This document shows, piece by piece, positions 40,471-50,181 of a DNA stretch of 64,000 nucleotides (its first letter is position 1; each line of letters opens with the position of its first letter). The DNA comes from Rhizobium sp. Q54 (GTDB taxonomy: Bacteria > Pseudomonadota > Alphaproteobacteria > UBA2966 > CAIVPW01). The notes beneath the pieces were generated by a model. It did not search any database, was not told the origin of the DNA, and saw only the letters and a list, made by a program, of their open reading frames with translations. A program made the position numbers and the translations under genes. The stretch spans positions 1-64,000 of the forward strand of contig CAMEYM010000011.1 of assembly GCA_945947575.1 (NCBI GenBank), read 5' to 3'.

Positions 40471-41979
40471 CTAGCGGATCGCTTCGGCGGCGGCGACGGA
40501 TTCGCGTCGCCGCTGCTCCATGCCGAGGGTTTCGAACCAGTACGCCGCCATCAGCAAGTTGACCTTTGCCTCGATCTTCTGCGTTGCGGCAAGGGTCTCG
40601 CCGATGCCGCGTAGGGCCCAGGCCTCGCCCAGGCGGTACCCCGTCACCTCGAACACGACACGCGCGCGCACCAGCGCATCGAGCGACGCCTCGGCGTCAC
40701 CGAGTTGCCGCTCCAACGCTCCCGTCGCCAGCAGCGCCTTCGCCGCGCCGACCTCGTCATCGCTGCTGAGAAGGATCTGATAGGCAGTCGCGAAGTTGCG
40801 CGCGGCGACTTCCATGTTGCCGGCGCGCTGCTCGATCTGTCCCAACGCGATCAGGCCCTCGGCCTCGCCGACCCGGTTGCGCGTGCGCTGGTTGATCTCC
40901 TGCGAGCGCGCCAGGACGGCGCGTTGGTCGCCCATCGTCGCGTCCATCTCCGCGAGCGCGACGAGCAGGTGCGCCTCCGCCTCGTCGTCGCCGATCTCGC
41001 GCAGGAGCGCCTGCGCTTCGGTGTATGCCTTGCGCGCCTCGGAGAAGCGCTCGATGCCGCGTTCCAGGTCGGCGAGGCTCAACAGCGCGTAGATCAGCCC
41101 AAGCACGTCGCGGCCCTCGCGATACAAGGCGATCGACAGCCCGTAGCGCTCGCGGGACTGCTCCGGCTGCCCGGTGTGCCGTTCGATCTCGGCAAGCTCG
41201 AGCTGGCGCTGCGCTTCGGCGAGCGGCTCGCCGGCCTGTTGCTGCGCGAGAATCTGGTCGCGGATCTCGCCGCGCTTGGCCTCGAAGTCGTCGGGATAGT
41301 TGCCGACGACCTCACCCAGGGTGCGCCGCGCCAAGGTGAGCCCGGCCGCATCGGTGGTGGCGGTGTAGATCGCCACGGCGCGCGCCGCGGCGCGGCGCGA
41401 GTTGAGGATGAGCCCAAGGCGCCGCTCGGCATCGGCGCGCCCGAGCAGCGAGCGCGCTTCGCCGCTCCAATCGGCGAGGGCGCGATACTGCTCGGCAGCG
41501 GTGTCGAAGATCGTGCGGGCGCGCTCGTTGTTGAACTGCGCGCGCTCGAGTTCGCCCATCGCGAAGGTCGCGTCGGCGCGACCGCGCTCGTCGCCCGCGG
41601 CGACGAATACCGCGTCGGCCTGGGCCAACAGCTGCCGCCCGCGCTCGCCCTGGCCCATGGCGCGGTCGAGGCTGCCTATCGCCAGCAGGGTGCGGCCCTC
41701 GCCGGTGCGGTCGCCGGCGCTGCGGAATGCCGCCAGGGCCCGCTCGAAGGTCTCGCGCGCCTCGAGGTCGCGGCCGACGTTGGCGGACCGTTCGGCCTCG
41801 CGCAGCAGTTGCTGGCCGCGTGACTCGGTGGCGGTGGCCTTCGGCGCCACGTTCTTGGCGACGGCGGCTTCCGGCGCCGTCTGCTGCGCGTCGTTGGAGG
41901 ACTGCTGGCCTTCGCCGCACGCAACAAGAGCCAGCGCGGCGCAAAGGCCGCTGGACAGCGCAATCGTCGAACGCTTCAT
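40471..41979 (-). CDS. TPR-repeat lipoprotein
   Basis: MKRSTIALSSGLCAALALVAC lipobox; repeated TPR-like helical units (GEGRTLLAIGSLDRAMGQGERGRQLLAQADAVF...). Confidence 0.7.
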   Translation of the reverse strand: MKRSTIALSSGLCAALALVACGEGQQSSNDAQQTAPEAAVAKNVAPKATATESRGQQLLREAERSANVGRDLEARETFERALAAFRSAGDRTGEGRTLLAIGSLDRAMGQGERGRQLLAQADAVFVAAGDERGRADATFAMGELERAQFNNERARTIFDTAAEQYRALADWSGEARSLLGRADAERRLGLILNSRRAAARAVAIYTATTDAAGLTLARRTLGEVVGNYPDDFEAKRGEIRDQILAQQQAGEPLAEAQRQLELAEIERHTGQPEQSRERYGLSIALYREGRDVLGLIYALLSLADLERGIERFSEARKAYTEAQALLREIGDDEAEAHLLVALAEMDATMGDQRAVLARSQEINQRTRNRVGEAEGLIALGQIEQRAGNMEVAARNFATAYQILLSSDDEVGAAKALLATGALERQLGDAEASLDALVRARVVFEVTGYRLGEAWALRGIGETLAATQKIEAKVNLLMAAYWFETLGMEQRRRESVAAAEAIR

Positions 41980-41998
41980 GGAAGAACCCTGGGACAAC

Positions 41999-43744
41999 TC
42001 AGCGGCCGCGCACCGACTCCAACGCCGCGGCAAGGCGTTTTTCGATTTGCTCGACCAGCCGGCGCGCTTCGATGTTGTGGTCGGGGAACTCGTCGAGGTT
42101 GGCTCTTACCAGGACCGGATCGGGCTCACCCTCGGTGGGAACAACGTCCACCGCGTAGGCATCGGTCAGCGTGGGAGGCGGGACGATATAGAGACCGTCC
42201 ACCGGCGCCAGACCAAGCAGGTGGTTGGCCTCGACCAGCTTATTGTTGAGACCGTTCCACACGCTCTCCGCTTCGCGGTAGGCGGCCGCCGCGTCGGCGG
42301 CGTTGCCGTTGGCGCGCAGGGCGTCGCCCATTCCGAGCTGCGCCTGTATCACCCCCACCGGCATGCGCACGGCGCGCAGCCGTTGGCCGGCATCGGTGAA
42401 GCCGTTGAGCTCCGTTGCAGCGGCGAGCGCGGCGCGAGCGCGCCCCTCGGCGTTGCGCGCCTGATCGAAAATGACGTTGGCAGCGCTGACGTGCGCGTTC
42501 GCGGCAGCGGTGTTGCCCGCATCGCGCGCGACTACCGCAGCGGCGACCCGCGCAACGCCTTCCTCCTCGCGAGAGCCCGTGCGGGCGGCGGCGGCGAGCG
42601 CCTTGTCCAGCGCGGCACTGGCCGCGTCGCGGTTGCCGGCGACCAGCTCGAGCTGACCGAGCTTGCGCAACGCCTCGGCCGCGCCGCGCTCGCCGGCCGG
42701 CGCCAGCGCCGCGGCAGCATCGGCAAAATGCTTGCGGGCCACGTCGAGTCGACCTTGCAGCCGTTCGAGATCGCCATAGACGATGTGTGCGCGACCGACG
42801 CCGGCCGGGCTCGCCGCGGCCTCAAAGGCCGAGCGCGCCTCGACGAGCACTTCCGCCGCTTGGCGATTGAAGCCGCGGTTGATGTCGATGGCCGCCATCT
42901 GCAACCCGGCGTCGCCTGCGCGCTCCTGTTTGTCGGCGCCCACGAACAGCGAGCGCGCGTCAGCGAATTGCGCGCGCGCCAGGTCGACGCGGCCGAGGTT
43001 GAGCTCGAGGCGTGCCGAGATCATGCCGATGTCGGCGATGCCGGCCTTGTCCCCGAGCTGGTCATAGATCTTGCGCGCCTGGGCGAGGGCGGAGCGCGCG
43101 CGCTCCTCGCCGTTGCGCAGGAGCGCGACGTCCTCGATGCCGAGCATCACGTGCGGATCGCTCTTGGGCTCTGGCGCGCGCTGCCACTGCTCGCGCGCCG
43201 CCGCGTAGTACTCCGACGCCTTGGCCCACTGGAAGGTGTCCTTCTCGAGGTCGCCCATCGAGGCGTAGACGCGCGCCTGACCGGCGGCGCTGCCGCCTTG
43301 CTGGTAGAGGGCGAGAGCACTGCCGTAGTTCTGGCGGGCGCGGGTGCTTTGCCCGGTCATGTGCTCAAGCCGGCCGAGGCCGAGCACGACGCCCGCCTCG
43401 CCGAGAATGTCTTTCTCGCCGCGATACAGCTGCCGGGCGCGGTCGTACGTCTTGCGCGCCGCCTCCGTGTCGCCGAGGTTGGCCTCGCGCGTTGCCTGCG
43501 CCATCAGTGCGGCGCCGACGTCGCGGTCGGCGCGCGGCGCGGTTTGGGTCAGGCCGGCAAGGGCCTGCGCGGGGGCGGCCTCTTGCCGTGGAGGGGCCTG
43601 CACGGCTCCCACCGCCACGAGAGCGACGGCCGCCACCGCGGACACGCCCGCAGCCAGGGCTCGCGCCTGGCCGCGCAGCAGCACGGCAGCCGCCAGCGCC
43701 AGAGCGACGCAGAGCGCCGCAGCCAAGCCCCAGACGGATGTCAT
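41999..43744 (-). CDS. Membrane-anchored TPR-repeat protein
   Basis: MTSVWGLAAALCVALALAAAVLLRGQARALAAG TM segment(s) then many TPR-like units; 19 nt upstream of the TPR lipoprotein gene. Confidence 0.7.
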   Translation of the reverse strand: MTSVWGLAAALCVALALAAAVLLRGQARALAAGVSAVAAVALVAVGAVQAPPRQEAAPAQALAGLTQTAPRADRDVGAALMAQATREANLGDTEAARKTYDRARQLYRGEKDILGEAGVVLGLGRLEHMTGQSTRARQNYGSALALYQQGGSAAGQARVYASMGDLEKDTFQWAKASEYYAAAREQWQRAPEPKSDPHVMLGIEDVALLRNGEERARSALAQARKIYDQLGDKAGIADIGMISARLELNLGRVDLARAQFADARSLFVGADKQERAGDAGLQMAAIDINRGFNRQAAEVLVEARSAFEAAASPAGVGRAHIVYGDLERLQGRLDVARKHFADAAAALAPAGERGAAEALRKLGQLELVAGNRDAASAALDKALAAAARTGSREEEGVARVAAAVVARDAGNTAAANAHVSAANVIFDQARNAEGRARAALAAATELNGFTDAGQRLRAVRMPVGVIQAQLGMGDALRANGNAADAAAAYREAESVWNGLNNKLVEANHLLGLAPVDGLYIVPPPTLTDAYAVDVVPTEGEPDPVLVRANLDEFPDHNIEARRLVEQIEKRLAAALESVRGR

Positions 43745-43841
43745 TGCAGCTACCAAGTCCCTTGTCCCGCCCCGCGGTACCCGCCGAACCGCGACTCTAA
43801 CAAACGCCTCCGTCTCCGAGAACCCTCGCCCGCCCTCGTCG

Positions 43842-45008
43842 TCATTCGTCCTCGCCGTGCCGAAACGGACTGTGCTCCGCCAGCTCTTCCATCTCCGCCT
43901 CGACGTGCGCACGCTCCTGGAGGAGGTACGCCTCCACCGCGGGGCGGAAGGCGGGGTCAGCGATCCAGTGGGCGGAATTGGTGCGGACCGGCAGGTAGCC
44001 GCGCGCCAGCTTGTGCGGTCCCTGGGCGCCGGCCTCGACGCGGGCGAGCTTGTGCTCGATGGCGTAGTCGATGGCCCGGTAGTAGCAGACCTCGAAATGC
44101 AACGAGCGCTGGTACTCGGTGCAGCCCCAGTAGCGCCCGTACAGACAATCCGTGCCGCGCAGGTTGAGCGCGCCGGCGATCGCCGCGCCATCCTTGAACG
44201 CCATCACCAGCACGACGTCGTCGGCCATTCGCTCGCCGAGCAGGTGGAAGAACTTGCGGTTGAGGTACGGCCGGCCCCACTTGCGGCTGCCGGTGTCCAT
44301 ATAGAACGCGAAGAACGCGTCCCAGTGCGCCGCGGTGATGGCGGTCCCGGACAGCGTCTCGATCCGGATGGCGCCGCCGGCCAGCGCCTCCTGCCGCTCC
44401 TTCTTCACCGCCTTGCGCTTGCGCGAGGCGAGGTCGGCCAGGAACGCGTCGAACGTGTCGTAGCAGCGGTTGGACCAATGGAATTGTTCGCCGGCGCGGG
44501 CACTGAGCCCGCGCGCCGTCATCAACCGCAGCTCGGCCTCGGTGCAGAAATTGACGTGCAACGACGAGAGTCGCAGCCGTTCGGTCTCCGCAAGGAGCGC
44601 GTCGACCAGGCGACACTGCATCTCCACGGTATCTGGTCCCGGCCGCACCAACAGGCGCGGTCCGGTTACGGGTGTGAACGGCACGGCGACCAGCAGCTTT
44701 GGGTAGTACTTGCCGCCGGCGCGCTCGTAGGCCTCGGCCCAGCCGTGGTCGAATACGTACTCGCCATTGGAATTGTCCTTGCGGTAGGCGGGCGCGGCGG
44801 CGACCAGGTGGCCGCCCGCGTCCTCGAGAACGACGTGATGCGGCGTCCATCCTGTGCGCCCGCCGACGCTGCTGCTGTCTTCGGCGCAACGCAGGAAGCG
44901 GTGGCGCACGAACGGATTGTCGGCGCCCGCGCAGGCATTCCAGTCGTCTTCGTTCACCTCGGCAATTCGAGCCACGACGCGGGCGCGAACTGCGTCGTGC
45001 GAAGGCAC
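43842..45008 (-). CDS. GNAT/FemAB-like acyltransferase (DUF482 type)
   Basis: ...DNPFVRHRFLRCAEDSSSVGGRTGWTPHHVVLED...NRKFFHLLGERMADDVVLVMAFKDGAAIAGALNLRGTDCLYGRYWGC. Confidence 0.85.
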   Translation of the reverse strand: MPSHDAVRARVVARIAEVNEDDWNACAGADNPFVRHRFLRCAEDSSSVGGRTGWTPHHVVLEDAGGHLVAAAPAYRKDNSNGEYVFDHGWAEAYERAGGKYYPKLLVAVPFTPVTGPRLLVRPGPDTVEMQCRLVDALLAETERLRLSSLHVNFCTEAELRLMTARGLSARAGEQFHWSNRCYDTFDAFLADLASRKRKAVKKERQEALAGGAIRIETLSGTAITAAHWDAFFAFYMDTGSRKWGRPYLNRKFFHLLGERMADDVVLVMAFKDGAAIAGALNLRGTDCLYGRYWGCTEYQRSLHFEVCYYRAIDYAIEHKLARVEAGAQGPHKLARGYLPVRTNSAHWIADPAFRPAVEAYLLQERAHVEAEMEELAEHSPFRHGEDE

Positions 45009-45092
45009 GCTAGCGGGCCGTCGGCGCGTCGGGCGGATAGCCCGCCGGGCGGGCGGAGCCCGCAGGGACGCGCGCCGCAGGCGCGTCGCCCA

Positions 45093-45602
45093 TCAAGAAA
45101 GCTCGAAGATCGCGTCGACCTCGATGGATGCGTCGAGGGGCAGGGAGTCGGTCCCCACCGCAAAGCGCGAATGGCGTCCGGCTTCGCCGAACACGTCGGC
45201 CATCAGGTCGGAGGCGCCGTTGAGCACCTGGGGGTGCTCCTTGAACCCGGAGACCGCGTTCACGAAGCCGCCGAGCTTGATGCAGCGGCGCACGCGATCG
45301 AGGTCGCCGTCGGCGGCCGCCTTGACCTGGCTCAGGATGTTGATGGCGCACAGGCGCGCCGCACGCTTGGCGTCATCGACGCTGACCTTGTCGCCGACCT
45401 TGCCGGTGAACTGCAGAGTGCCGCCTTCGGTGGGCAACTGGCCGGAGATGAACACCAGCGCTCCGGAATGGACGAAGGGGACATAGTTCGCCACGGCACG
45501 CGCCGGCGGCGGCAACGTGACACCCAGCTCGCGCAAACGCGCATCGATCTTACCGGCCACGCCCACCTCCCGATTGGCCCGACCGGATCGGTGGGCGCCC
45601 AA
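45093..45602 (-). CDS. RidA/YjgF family protein (true start probably downstream, near 45563)
   Basis: YVPFVHSGALVFISGQLPTEGGTLQFTGKVGDKVSVDDAKRAARLCAINILSQVKA...VLNGASDLMADVFGEAGRHSRFAVGTDSLPLDASIEVDAIF. Confidence 0.87.
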   Translation of the reverse strand: MGAHRSGRANREVGVAGKIDARLRELGVTLPPPARAVANYVPFVHSGALVFISGQLPTEGGTLQFTGKVGDKVSVDDAKRAARLCAINILSQVKAAADGDLDRVRRCIKLGGFVNAVSGFKEHPQVLNGASDLMADVFGEAGRHSRFAVGTDSLPLDASIEVDAIFELS

Positions 45603-45852
45603 GGTTCGAAGCTTAGCGAGGGAACGGGGAAGGTGCCAGCGACGGCTCTAGGTCCCCGATTACGCCCTCCGCAACACGGCGCATCGCCTGCGCGCGTTCG
45701 CGCCACCGCTCAGCCTGATCCACGTCGTTCTTGGGGTTCCGGCGCGCACTAATGCGCACGCAACGCCCCACATAGGCGTGGTGCGCCGGGCGGCATGCTT
45801 GGACGGGCGCGTTGACCCCTGCGACACTCCGTCGCGAGGGGAGGACAGCAGG

Positions 45853-46563
45853 CTAGCTGGCGAGCCGGCTGTAACGCAGACCACGGCTGCGCTTCTGACG
45901 ATAGAGAGCGATCGACGCACGCTGGAACAGGCCAGCCAGGTCGGTACCCGCCTCGTAGTTGGAGCAGCCGATGCTGGCTTCCACGGCAATGCGGTCGCCA
46001 TCAACTTCGATGGTCGTCTCTCGCATCAGGGTCTGCAGGTGCCGGGCACGATAGACGCCTTCGCGCGGGCTGGTGTGGGCCAGCAGGACGGCGAACTGGT
46101 CGCCGGCCAGACGCGCGACGAAGTCGGTGTTGCGCACGTTCTGCATCAGCACTTCGGCCAGCGCGCGCAACAGTTCGTCGCCGGCGGAGTGGCCGTAGCG
46201 GTCATTCATGTCCTTGAAGCGGTCGACGTCGAACAGCACCAGCACGCCGGTGTCGCCGTGCCGGTTGGCGCCGTGCAGGATCTCGCGCAGGCGCTCCTCG
46301 AGCGCGCGGCGGTTCGGGATGGCGGTAAGAAAATCGGTGCGGGCGAGGGCGGTCAGGCTCTCGATGTGCTCCTCGAGCACGGCCATGCGCTCTTCGCTGC
46401 CTTTGACCAGGGTGAGAGCGCGCTCCAGAAGGGCGAGCTGGCGGGTCTGCTCTTCCCGCGACATCGTGGGATGGCGGCAGATGGCGTTGACGATCTGTCC
46501 CGCCAAGATGCCCATTCGCGTCTGCTGGTCCGCGTCGGCTTGCCGAACTGCACTCGCACCCAT
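45853..46563 (-). CDS. GGDEF-domain protein with degenerate AGDQF motif
   Basis: TDFLTAIPNRRALEERL...LVLFDVDRFKDMNDRYGHSAGDELLRALAEVLMQNVRNTDFVARLAGDQFAVLL. Confidence 0.88.
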   Translation of the reverse strand: MGASAVRQADADQQTRMGILAGQIVNAICRHPTMSREEQTRQLALLERALTLVKGSEERMAVLEEHIESLTALARTDFLTAIPNRRALEERLREILHGANRHGDTGVLVLFDVDRFKDMNDRYGHSAGDELLRALAEVLMQNVRNTDFVARLAGDQFAVLLAHTSPREGVYRARHLQTLMRETTIEVDGDRIAVEASIGCSNYEAGTDLAGLFQRASIALYRQKRSRGLRYSRLAS

Positions 46564-46758
46564 GGAACTACCCCACCTTCGCTGCTCTTCACCGGCGGCG
46601 CACACGGTCCGCCTGGGCTCCGATCAGCACGTGCCGTGCCATGAAATCCTTTTACCGATCAGTGGTTTACCAACAGTGAATCGGGCAGCTTCTGCCGCCC
46701 GGCAGAAGCGTCCCAGCGCCTCTCGCCGGGGGCCGCGCGCCGGCCCCGAATCCTCGCT

Positions 46759-47544
46759 ATGGTTGCGCCCATGACTCGCGCGGCCTGGGCATTGCTCGTT
46801 GGTTTGCTCGTGGCGATGCCGGCGGTGGCCGCCGAGTTGTTGCCGCATCGCGCCACCTTTACGCTGTCGCTGCGCCCGGGCGGCACGCCAGGCATCCTGG
46901 GCGTCATCGGACGCATCGCCTTCGCCTACGAAGCGGCGTGCGACGGCGCCATCACCCGCCACGCCATGCAGACCTTGATTCGCGACGCCGGCGGCAAGGT
47001 CACCGACTCGCGCGCCACCATGCTGCTGTGGGAGCGCGCCGACGGCGTCGAGATGACCTTCGAGACCACCGCCACCTACGACGAGCGCCCGGATCCCGCC
47101 TATGCCGGCCGCGCCACGCGCGGCGCGACCGTCGGCCTGGTGGCGTACCAGGTGCCCGGCGGCACCTTGCAGATCAGCCCCGGCACCGTCTTCCCGACCG
47201 AGCATTCGCGCGACGTCCTGATGGCGGCGATACGCGGCGAGCGCATGCTGACCCAGGACGTCTTCCAGGGGGGCGGGCCCGCCAACTACATGTCGGTCAC
47301 GGCGGCGATCAGCGATCCGCTGCCGGCGGCGGATGGGACCGATCCCGCGCTCGCCGGCCGGCGCTCGTGGAACGTACGCGAGGCCTATTACCGCCCGGGC
47401 GGTCGCAACGAGCTGCCCGAGCACGAATTCGGCTTTCGTCTCTACGAGGGTGGCGTCATCGACGCCCTCGATCTCGATTTCGGGCCCTTTCGGGTCGTCG
47501 GCAGGCTCACGAATCTCGAGCTGCTGGGGGAGCCGCGCTGCTAG
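46759..47544 (+). CDS. EipB/DUF1849 family cell-envelope protein
   Basis: Signal peptide; AELLPHRATFTLSL...GRIAFAYEAACDGAITRHAMQTLI; one Cys near N-terminal third and one at extreme C-terminus as in EipB. Confidence 0.7.
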   Translation: MVAPMTRAAWALLVGLLVAMPAVAAELLPHRATFTLSLRPGGTPGILGVIGRIAFAYEAACDGAITRHAMQTLIRDAGGKVTDSRATMLLWERADGVEMTFETTATYDERPDPAYAGRATRGATVGLVAYQVPGGTLQISPGTVFPTEHSRDVLMAAIRGERMLTQDVFQGGGPANYMSVTAAISDPLPAADGTDPALAGRRSWNVREAYYRPGGRNELPEHEFGFRLYEGGVIDALDLDFGPFRVVGRLTNLELLGEPRC

Positions 47545-47637
47545 AGGGGCGGCGCTCGGCGGTCGACCTGCTTGTTTCGGTTCGCGGTGAGGCCAACGTA
47601 GTGCTACGCCTGTGACAGAGCCTGGGGGGGACGGGTC

Positions 47638-48792
47638 GTGACGCCGCGTGAGCTCGTCGATATCCTGCGCAAGCATGAGCGCTACGTGCGCCGTCAGAAC
47701 GACGGCGCGCGCGCCGACCTGCGCGGCCAGGACCTCTCGGGCTTGCGCCTGCCTGGCCTCAAGCTGCAGGACGCGACTCTATCCGGCACGGACTTCCACA
47801 ACTCCGACATCAGCCAGGGCGACTTCAGTGGTGCCGACCTCTATGGCGCCAACCTGGAGAAAGCCGTGGCGAGCGGCGCCAACTTCGAGCGCGCCGACAT
47901 GCGCGGCATCCGTCTGCGCGGCAGTCTGCTCCACAATGCGCGCATGCGCGGCGCCGACTTGCGCCCAGGCCTGGTGCGCGGTTCCAACGACCTGCAGACC
48001 GCGGACCTCTCCGACACCAACCTCGATCAGTCCAACTTCGAGAAGGCGAAGATGGACAACGCCAAATTGCGCCATGCGTCACTCAAGGAAGCGAACCTCA
48101 AGAAGGCCATGCTGCCAAACTCCGACCTGCGCGGCGCCGACCTGACGGGCGCCGACCTGCGCTCGGCGTTCCTGAGCGGCGCCGACCTTGCCGGCGCCAA
48201 CCTGACCGGAGCCAACATCGGCCAGGCCAAGCTGAATGGCGCGCGCCTGATCGGCGCCATCCTGGTCGGCGTCGACCTGCACGCCGCCGACCTGCGCGAG
48301 GCCGTAGGTCTCGGCATCGCCAAGCTGCCGCCCGACATCCAGAAAACCGTCCGCGACCACGTCGTGTGGTCCGAATCCGGTGGCACCCACGGCAACCGCG
48401 CCGTCCTCGAATTTGCCGATCTGCACGGAGCCGACCTCGCCGGCATCTACCTCAGCGGCGCTGGCATGAAGGGCGTCAACCTGTCGAATGCCGTGCTGAC
48501 CGGGGCGCAGTTCGTGTTGACCGACTTGCGCGAGGCCAACCTGATGAATTGCGACCTGCGCCGCGCCGATCTGTCTGGCGCCCAAATGACTTGCGCCAAC
48601 CTGGGGCGCGCCAAGCTCGCCTACGCGATCCTCAAACCGGTCGAGCTGCGCGACCCCAAAGGCAATCTCACCGGCAAGATGGCGGCGACCAACGTGCGTG
48701 GCTGCAACTTCTTCGAGGCCGACGTGAACCACGTCGACTGGTCGGAGGCCATCGGCGCCGAAGGCATCGGCATGACCAAGGGTGGCAGCTAG
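47638..48792 (+). CDS. Pentapeptide-repeat protein
   Basis: Repeated A(D/N)LxG units: SDLRGADLTGADLRSAFLSGADLAGANLTGANIGQAKLNGARLIG; GTG start. Confidence 0.93.
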   Translation: MTPRELVDILRKHERYVRRQNDGARADLRGQDLSGLRLPGLKLQDATLSGTDFHNSDISQGDFSGADLYGANLEKAVASGANFERADMRGIRLRGSLLHNARMRGADLRPGLVRGSNDLQTADLSDTNLDQSNFEKAKMDNAKLRHASLKEANLKKAMLPNSDLRGADLTGADLRSAFLSGADLAGANLTGANIGQAKLNGARLIGAILVGVDLHAADLREAVGLGIAKLPPDIQKTVRDHVVWSESGGTHGNRAVLEFADLHGADLAGIYLSGAGMKGVNLSNAVLTGAQFVLTDLREANLMNCDLRRADLSGAQMTCANLGRAKLAYAILKPVELRDPKGNLTGKMAATNVRGCNFFEADVNHVDWSEAIGAEGIGMTKGGS

Positions 48793-48811
48793 GCGCCGCC
48801 CTTCCCAGGGA

Positions 48812-49717
48812 TCAAGGCTCCCACAACCAGGCCGCACCGCGCACGCCACTGGAGTCGCCGTGGCGGTTGCGCCGCAGGGGCGTCGTGACGGTGTCTGAGA
48901 AGACGTACTCGCCCCACAGCTTCGGCACCGCCTCGTAGAGCGCGGCGACGTTCGACACGCCGCCTCCCAGCACGATGACGTCCGGATCGAGCACGTTGAT
49001 GACGCTCGCCAGCGCCTTCGCCATGCGGCGCGCGTAGCGTCCAATAACCTCCATCGCGGCACCCTCGCCGGCGCCCGCCGCGGCAGCGATTTCGTTCGGG
49101 TTCGACTCGCGTCCCGTCGCGCGCCGGAAATCTGCCATGAGGCCAGGGCCCGATAGGAACGTCTCGATGCAGCCGCGCTTGCCGCAGTAGCAGTCCGGTC
49201 CCGCCGTCTCCTCGGGTGTGGGCCAGGGCAGGGGGTTGTGCCCCCATTCGCCGGCCACCGAATTCGGACCGGTCAAGACCCGGCCGCCTACGACGATGCC
49301 GCCCCCGGTGCCCGTGCCGATGATCACGCCGAACACCACCTCGCAGCCGGCGCCGGCGCCGTCCACCGCCTCCGACAGGGCAAAGCAGTTGGCGTCGTTG
49401 GCGACACGCACGCGCCGCCCCAGCGCCGTTGCCAAATCCTTGTCGAGCGGATGGCCGATCAGGTTGGTCGAATTGGCGTTCTTCACCCGTCCGCTGGCCG
49501 GCGAGATGGTGCCGGGAATGGCGATGCCGACCGGGACCGCATCGCCGACGCCCGCTTCCCGGGCGAGCTGCGCCACCAGAGCGGCGATGGCGCGCACGGT
49601 AGCGTCGTAGCTCTCGCGCGGCGTCGGCACGCGGCGCCGCACAAGCTCGCGGCCGTCGTCGCCGAGGACCAGCCCCTCGATCTTGGTTCCGCCTAGGTCA
49701 ATGCCCAATCTCGGCAT
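48812..49717 (-). CDS. ROK-family sugar kinase (fructokinase-like)
   Basis: MPRLGIDLGGTKIEGLVL; zinc motif CYCGKRGCIETFLSGPGL. Confidence 0.93.
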   Translation of the reverse strand: MPRLGIDLGGTKIEGLVLGDDGRELVRRRVPTPRESYDATVRAIAALVAQLAREAGVGDAVPVGIAIPGTISPASGRVKNANSTNLIGHPLDKDLATALGRRVRVANDANCFALSEAVDGAGAGCEVVFGVIIGTGTGGGIVVGGRVLTGPNSVAGEWGHNPLPWPTPEETAGPDCYCGKRGCIETFLSGPGLMADFRRATGRESNPNEIAAAAGAGEGAAMEVIGRYARRMAKALASVINVLDPDVIVLGGGVSNVAALYEAVPKLWGEYVFSDTVTTPLRRNRHGDSSGVRGAAWLWEP

Positions 49718-49731
49718 CTATCGTCGCGGCA

Positions 49732-50043
49732 TCAGTCCCGCGGCATGAAGCCCGGCAGCTTGGCACGCGCGCGGGCCGGCCACTCGGGCGGGCAGTTCAC
49801 CCCGCCGCAAAAGCGCAGCAGCAGGGCCTCGTCGGCCAACACGAAATCGAGCACTGCGCCCAGGATCATGGGGTCATCGGGCCGCTCGCGCAGCTCGTCC
49901 GGCCCCAGCCCGGTTGTACCCAGAAATCGGCCCAAAACCTCATCGTCGCCCGCAACGAAGCCCAAGGCCTGTATCGCCAAAGTTGTGGCCTCTTCGGCCC
50001 CCAAGGTCCTTAGCGGGCGCTTCGCTTGGCGGGTGGGAATCAA
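49732..50043 (-). CDS. DUF3572 family protein
   Basis: [63 protein letters not shown]. Confidence 0.8.
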   Translation of the reverse strand: MIPTRQAKRPLRTLGAEEATTLAIQALGFVAGDDEVLGRFLGTTGLGPDELRERPDDPMILGAVLDFVLADEALLLRFCGGVNCPPEWPARARAKLPGFMPRD

Positions 50044-50181
50044 GGTGGTACACCCTCGGTTGCTCGCGGGCGGGGCAACATCCGCCGCTCGTCCGGATCG
50101 GTTGCACCATGCAGGGTCTTGTCGCGGCGCTCAAGTCGCCCCAGCGCTTCCGCCCCTCCTCGCGGAACAACTAGCCGCCCC

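Noticed and set aside
41402-44167. 921-aa plus-strand ORF
   Set aside because: Antisense to the two TPR genes and the GNAT gene; composition (R/A/S-rich low complexity) is a typical high-GC shadow ORF.
47638-48792. Short-period DNA repeats here as a repeat array or CRISPR-like element
   Set aside because: The periodicity is explained by codons for pentapeptide repeats.
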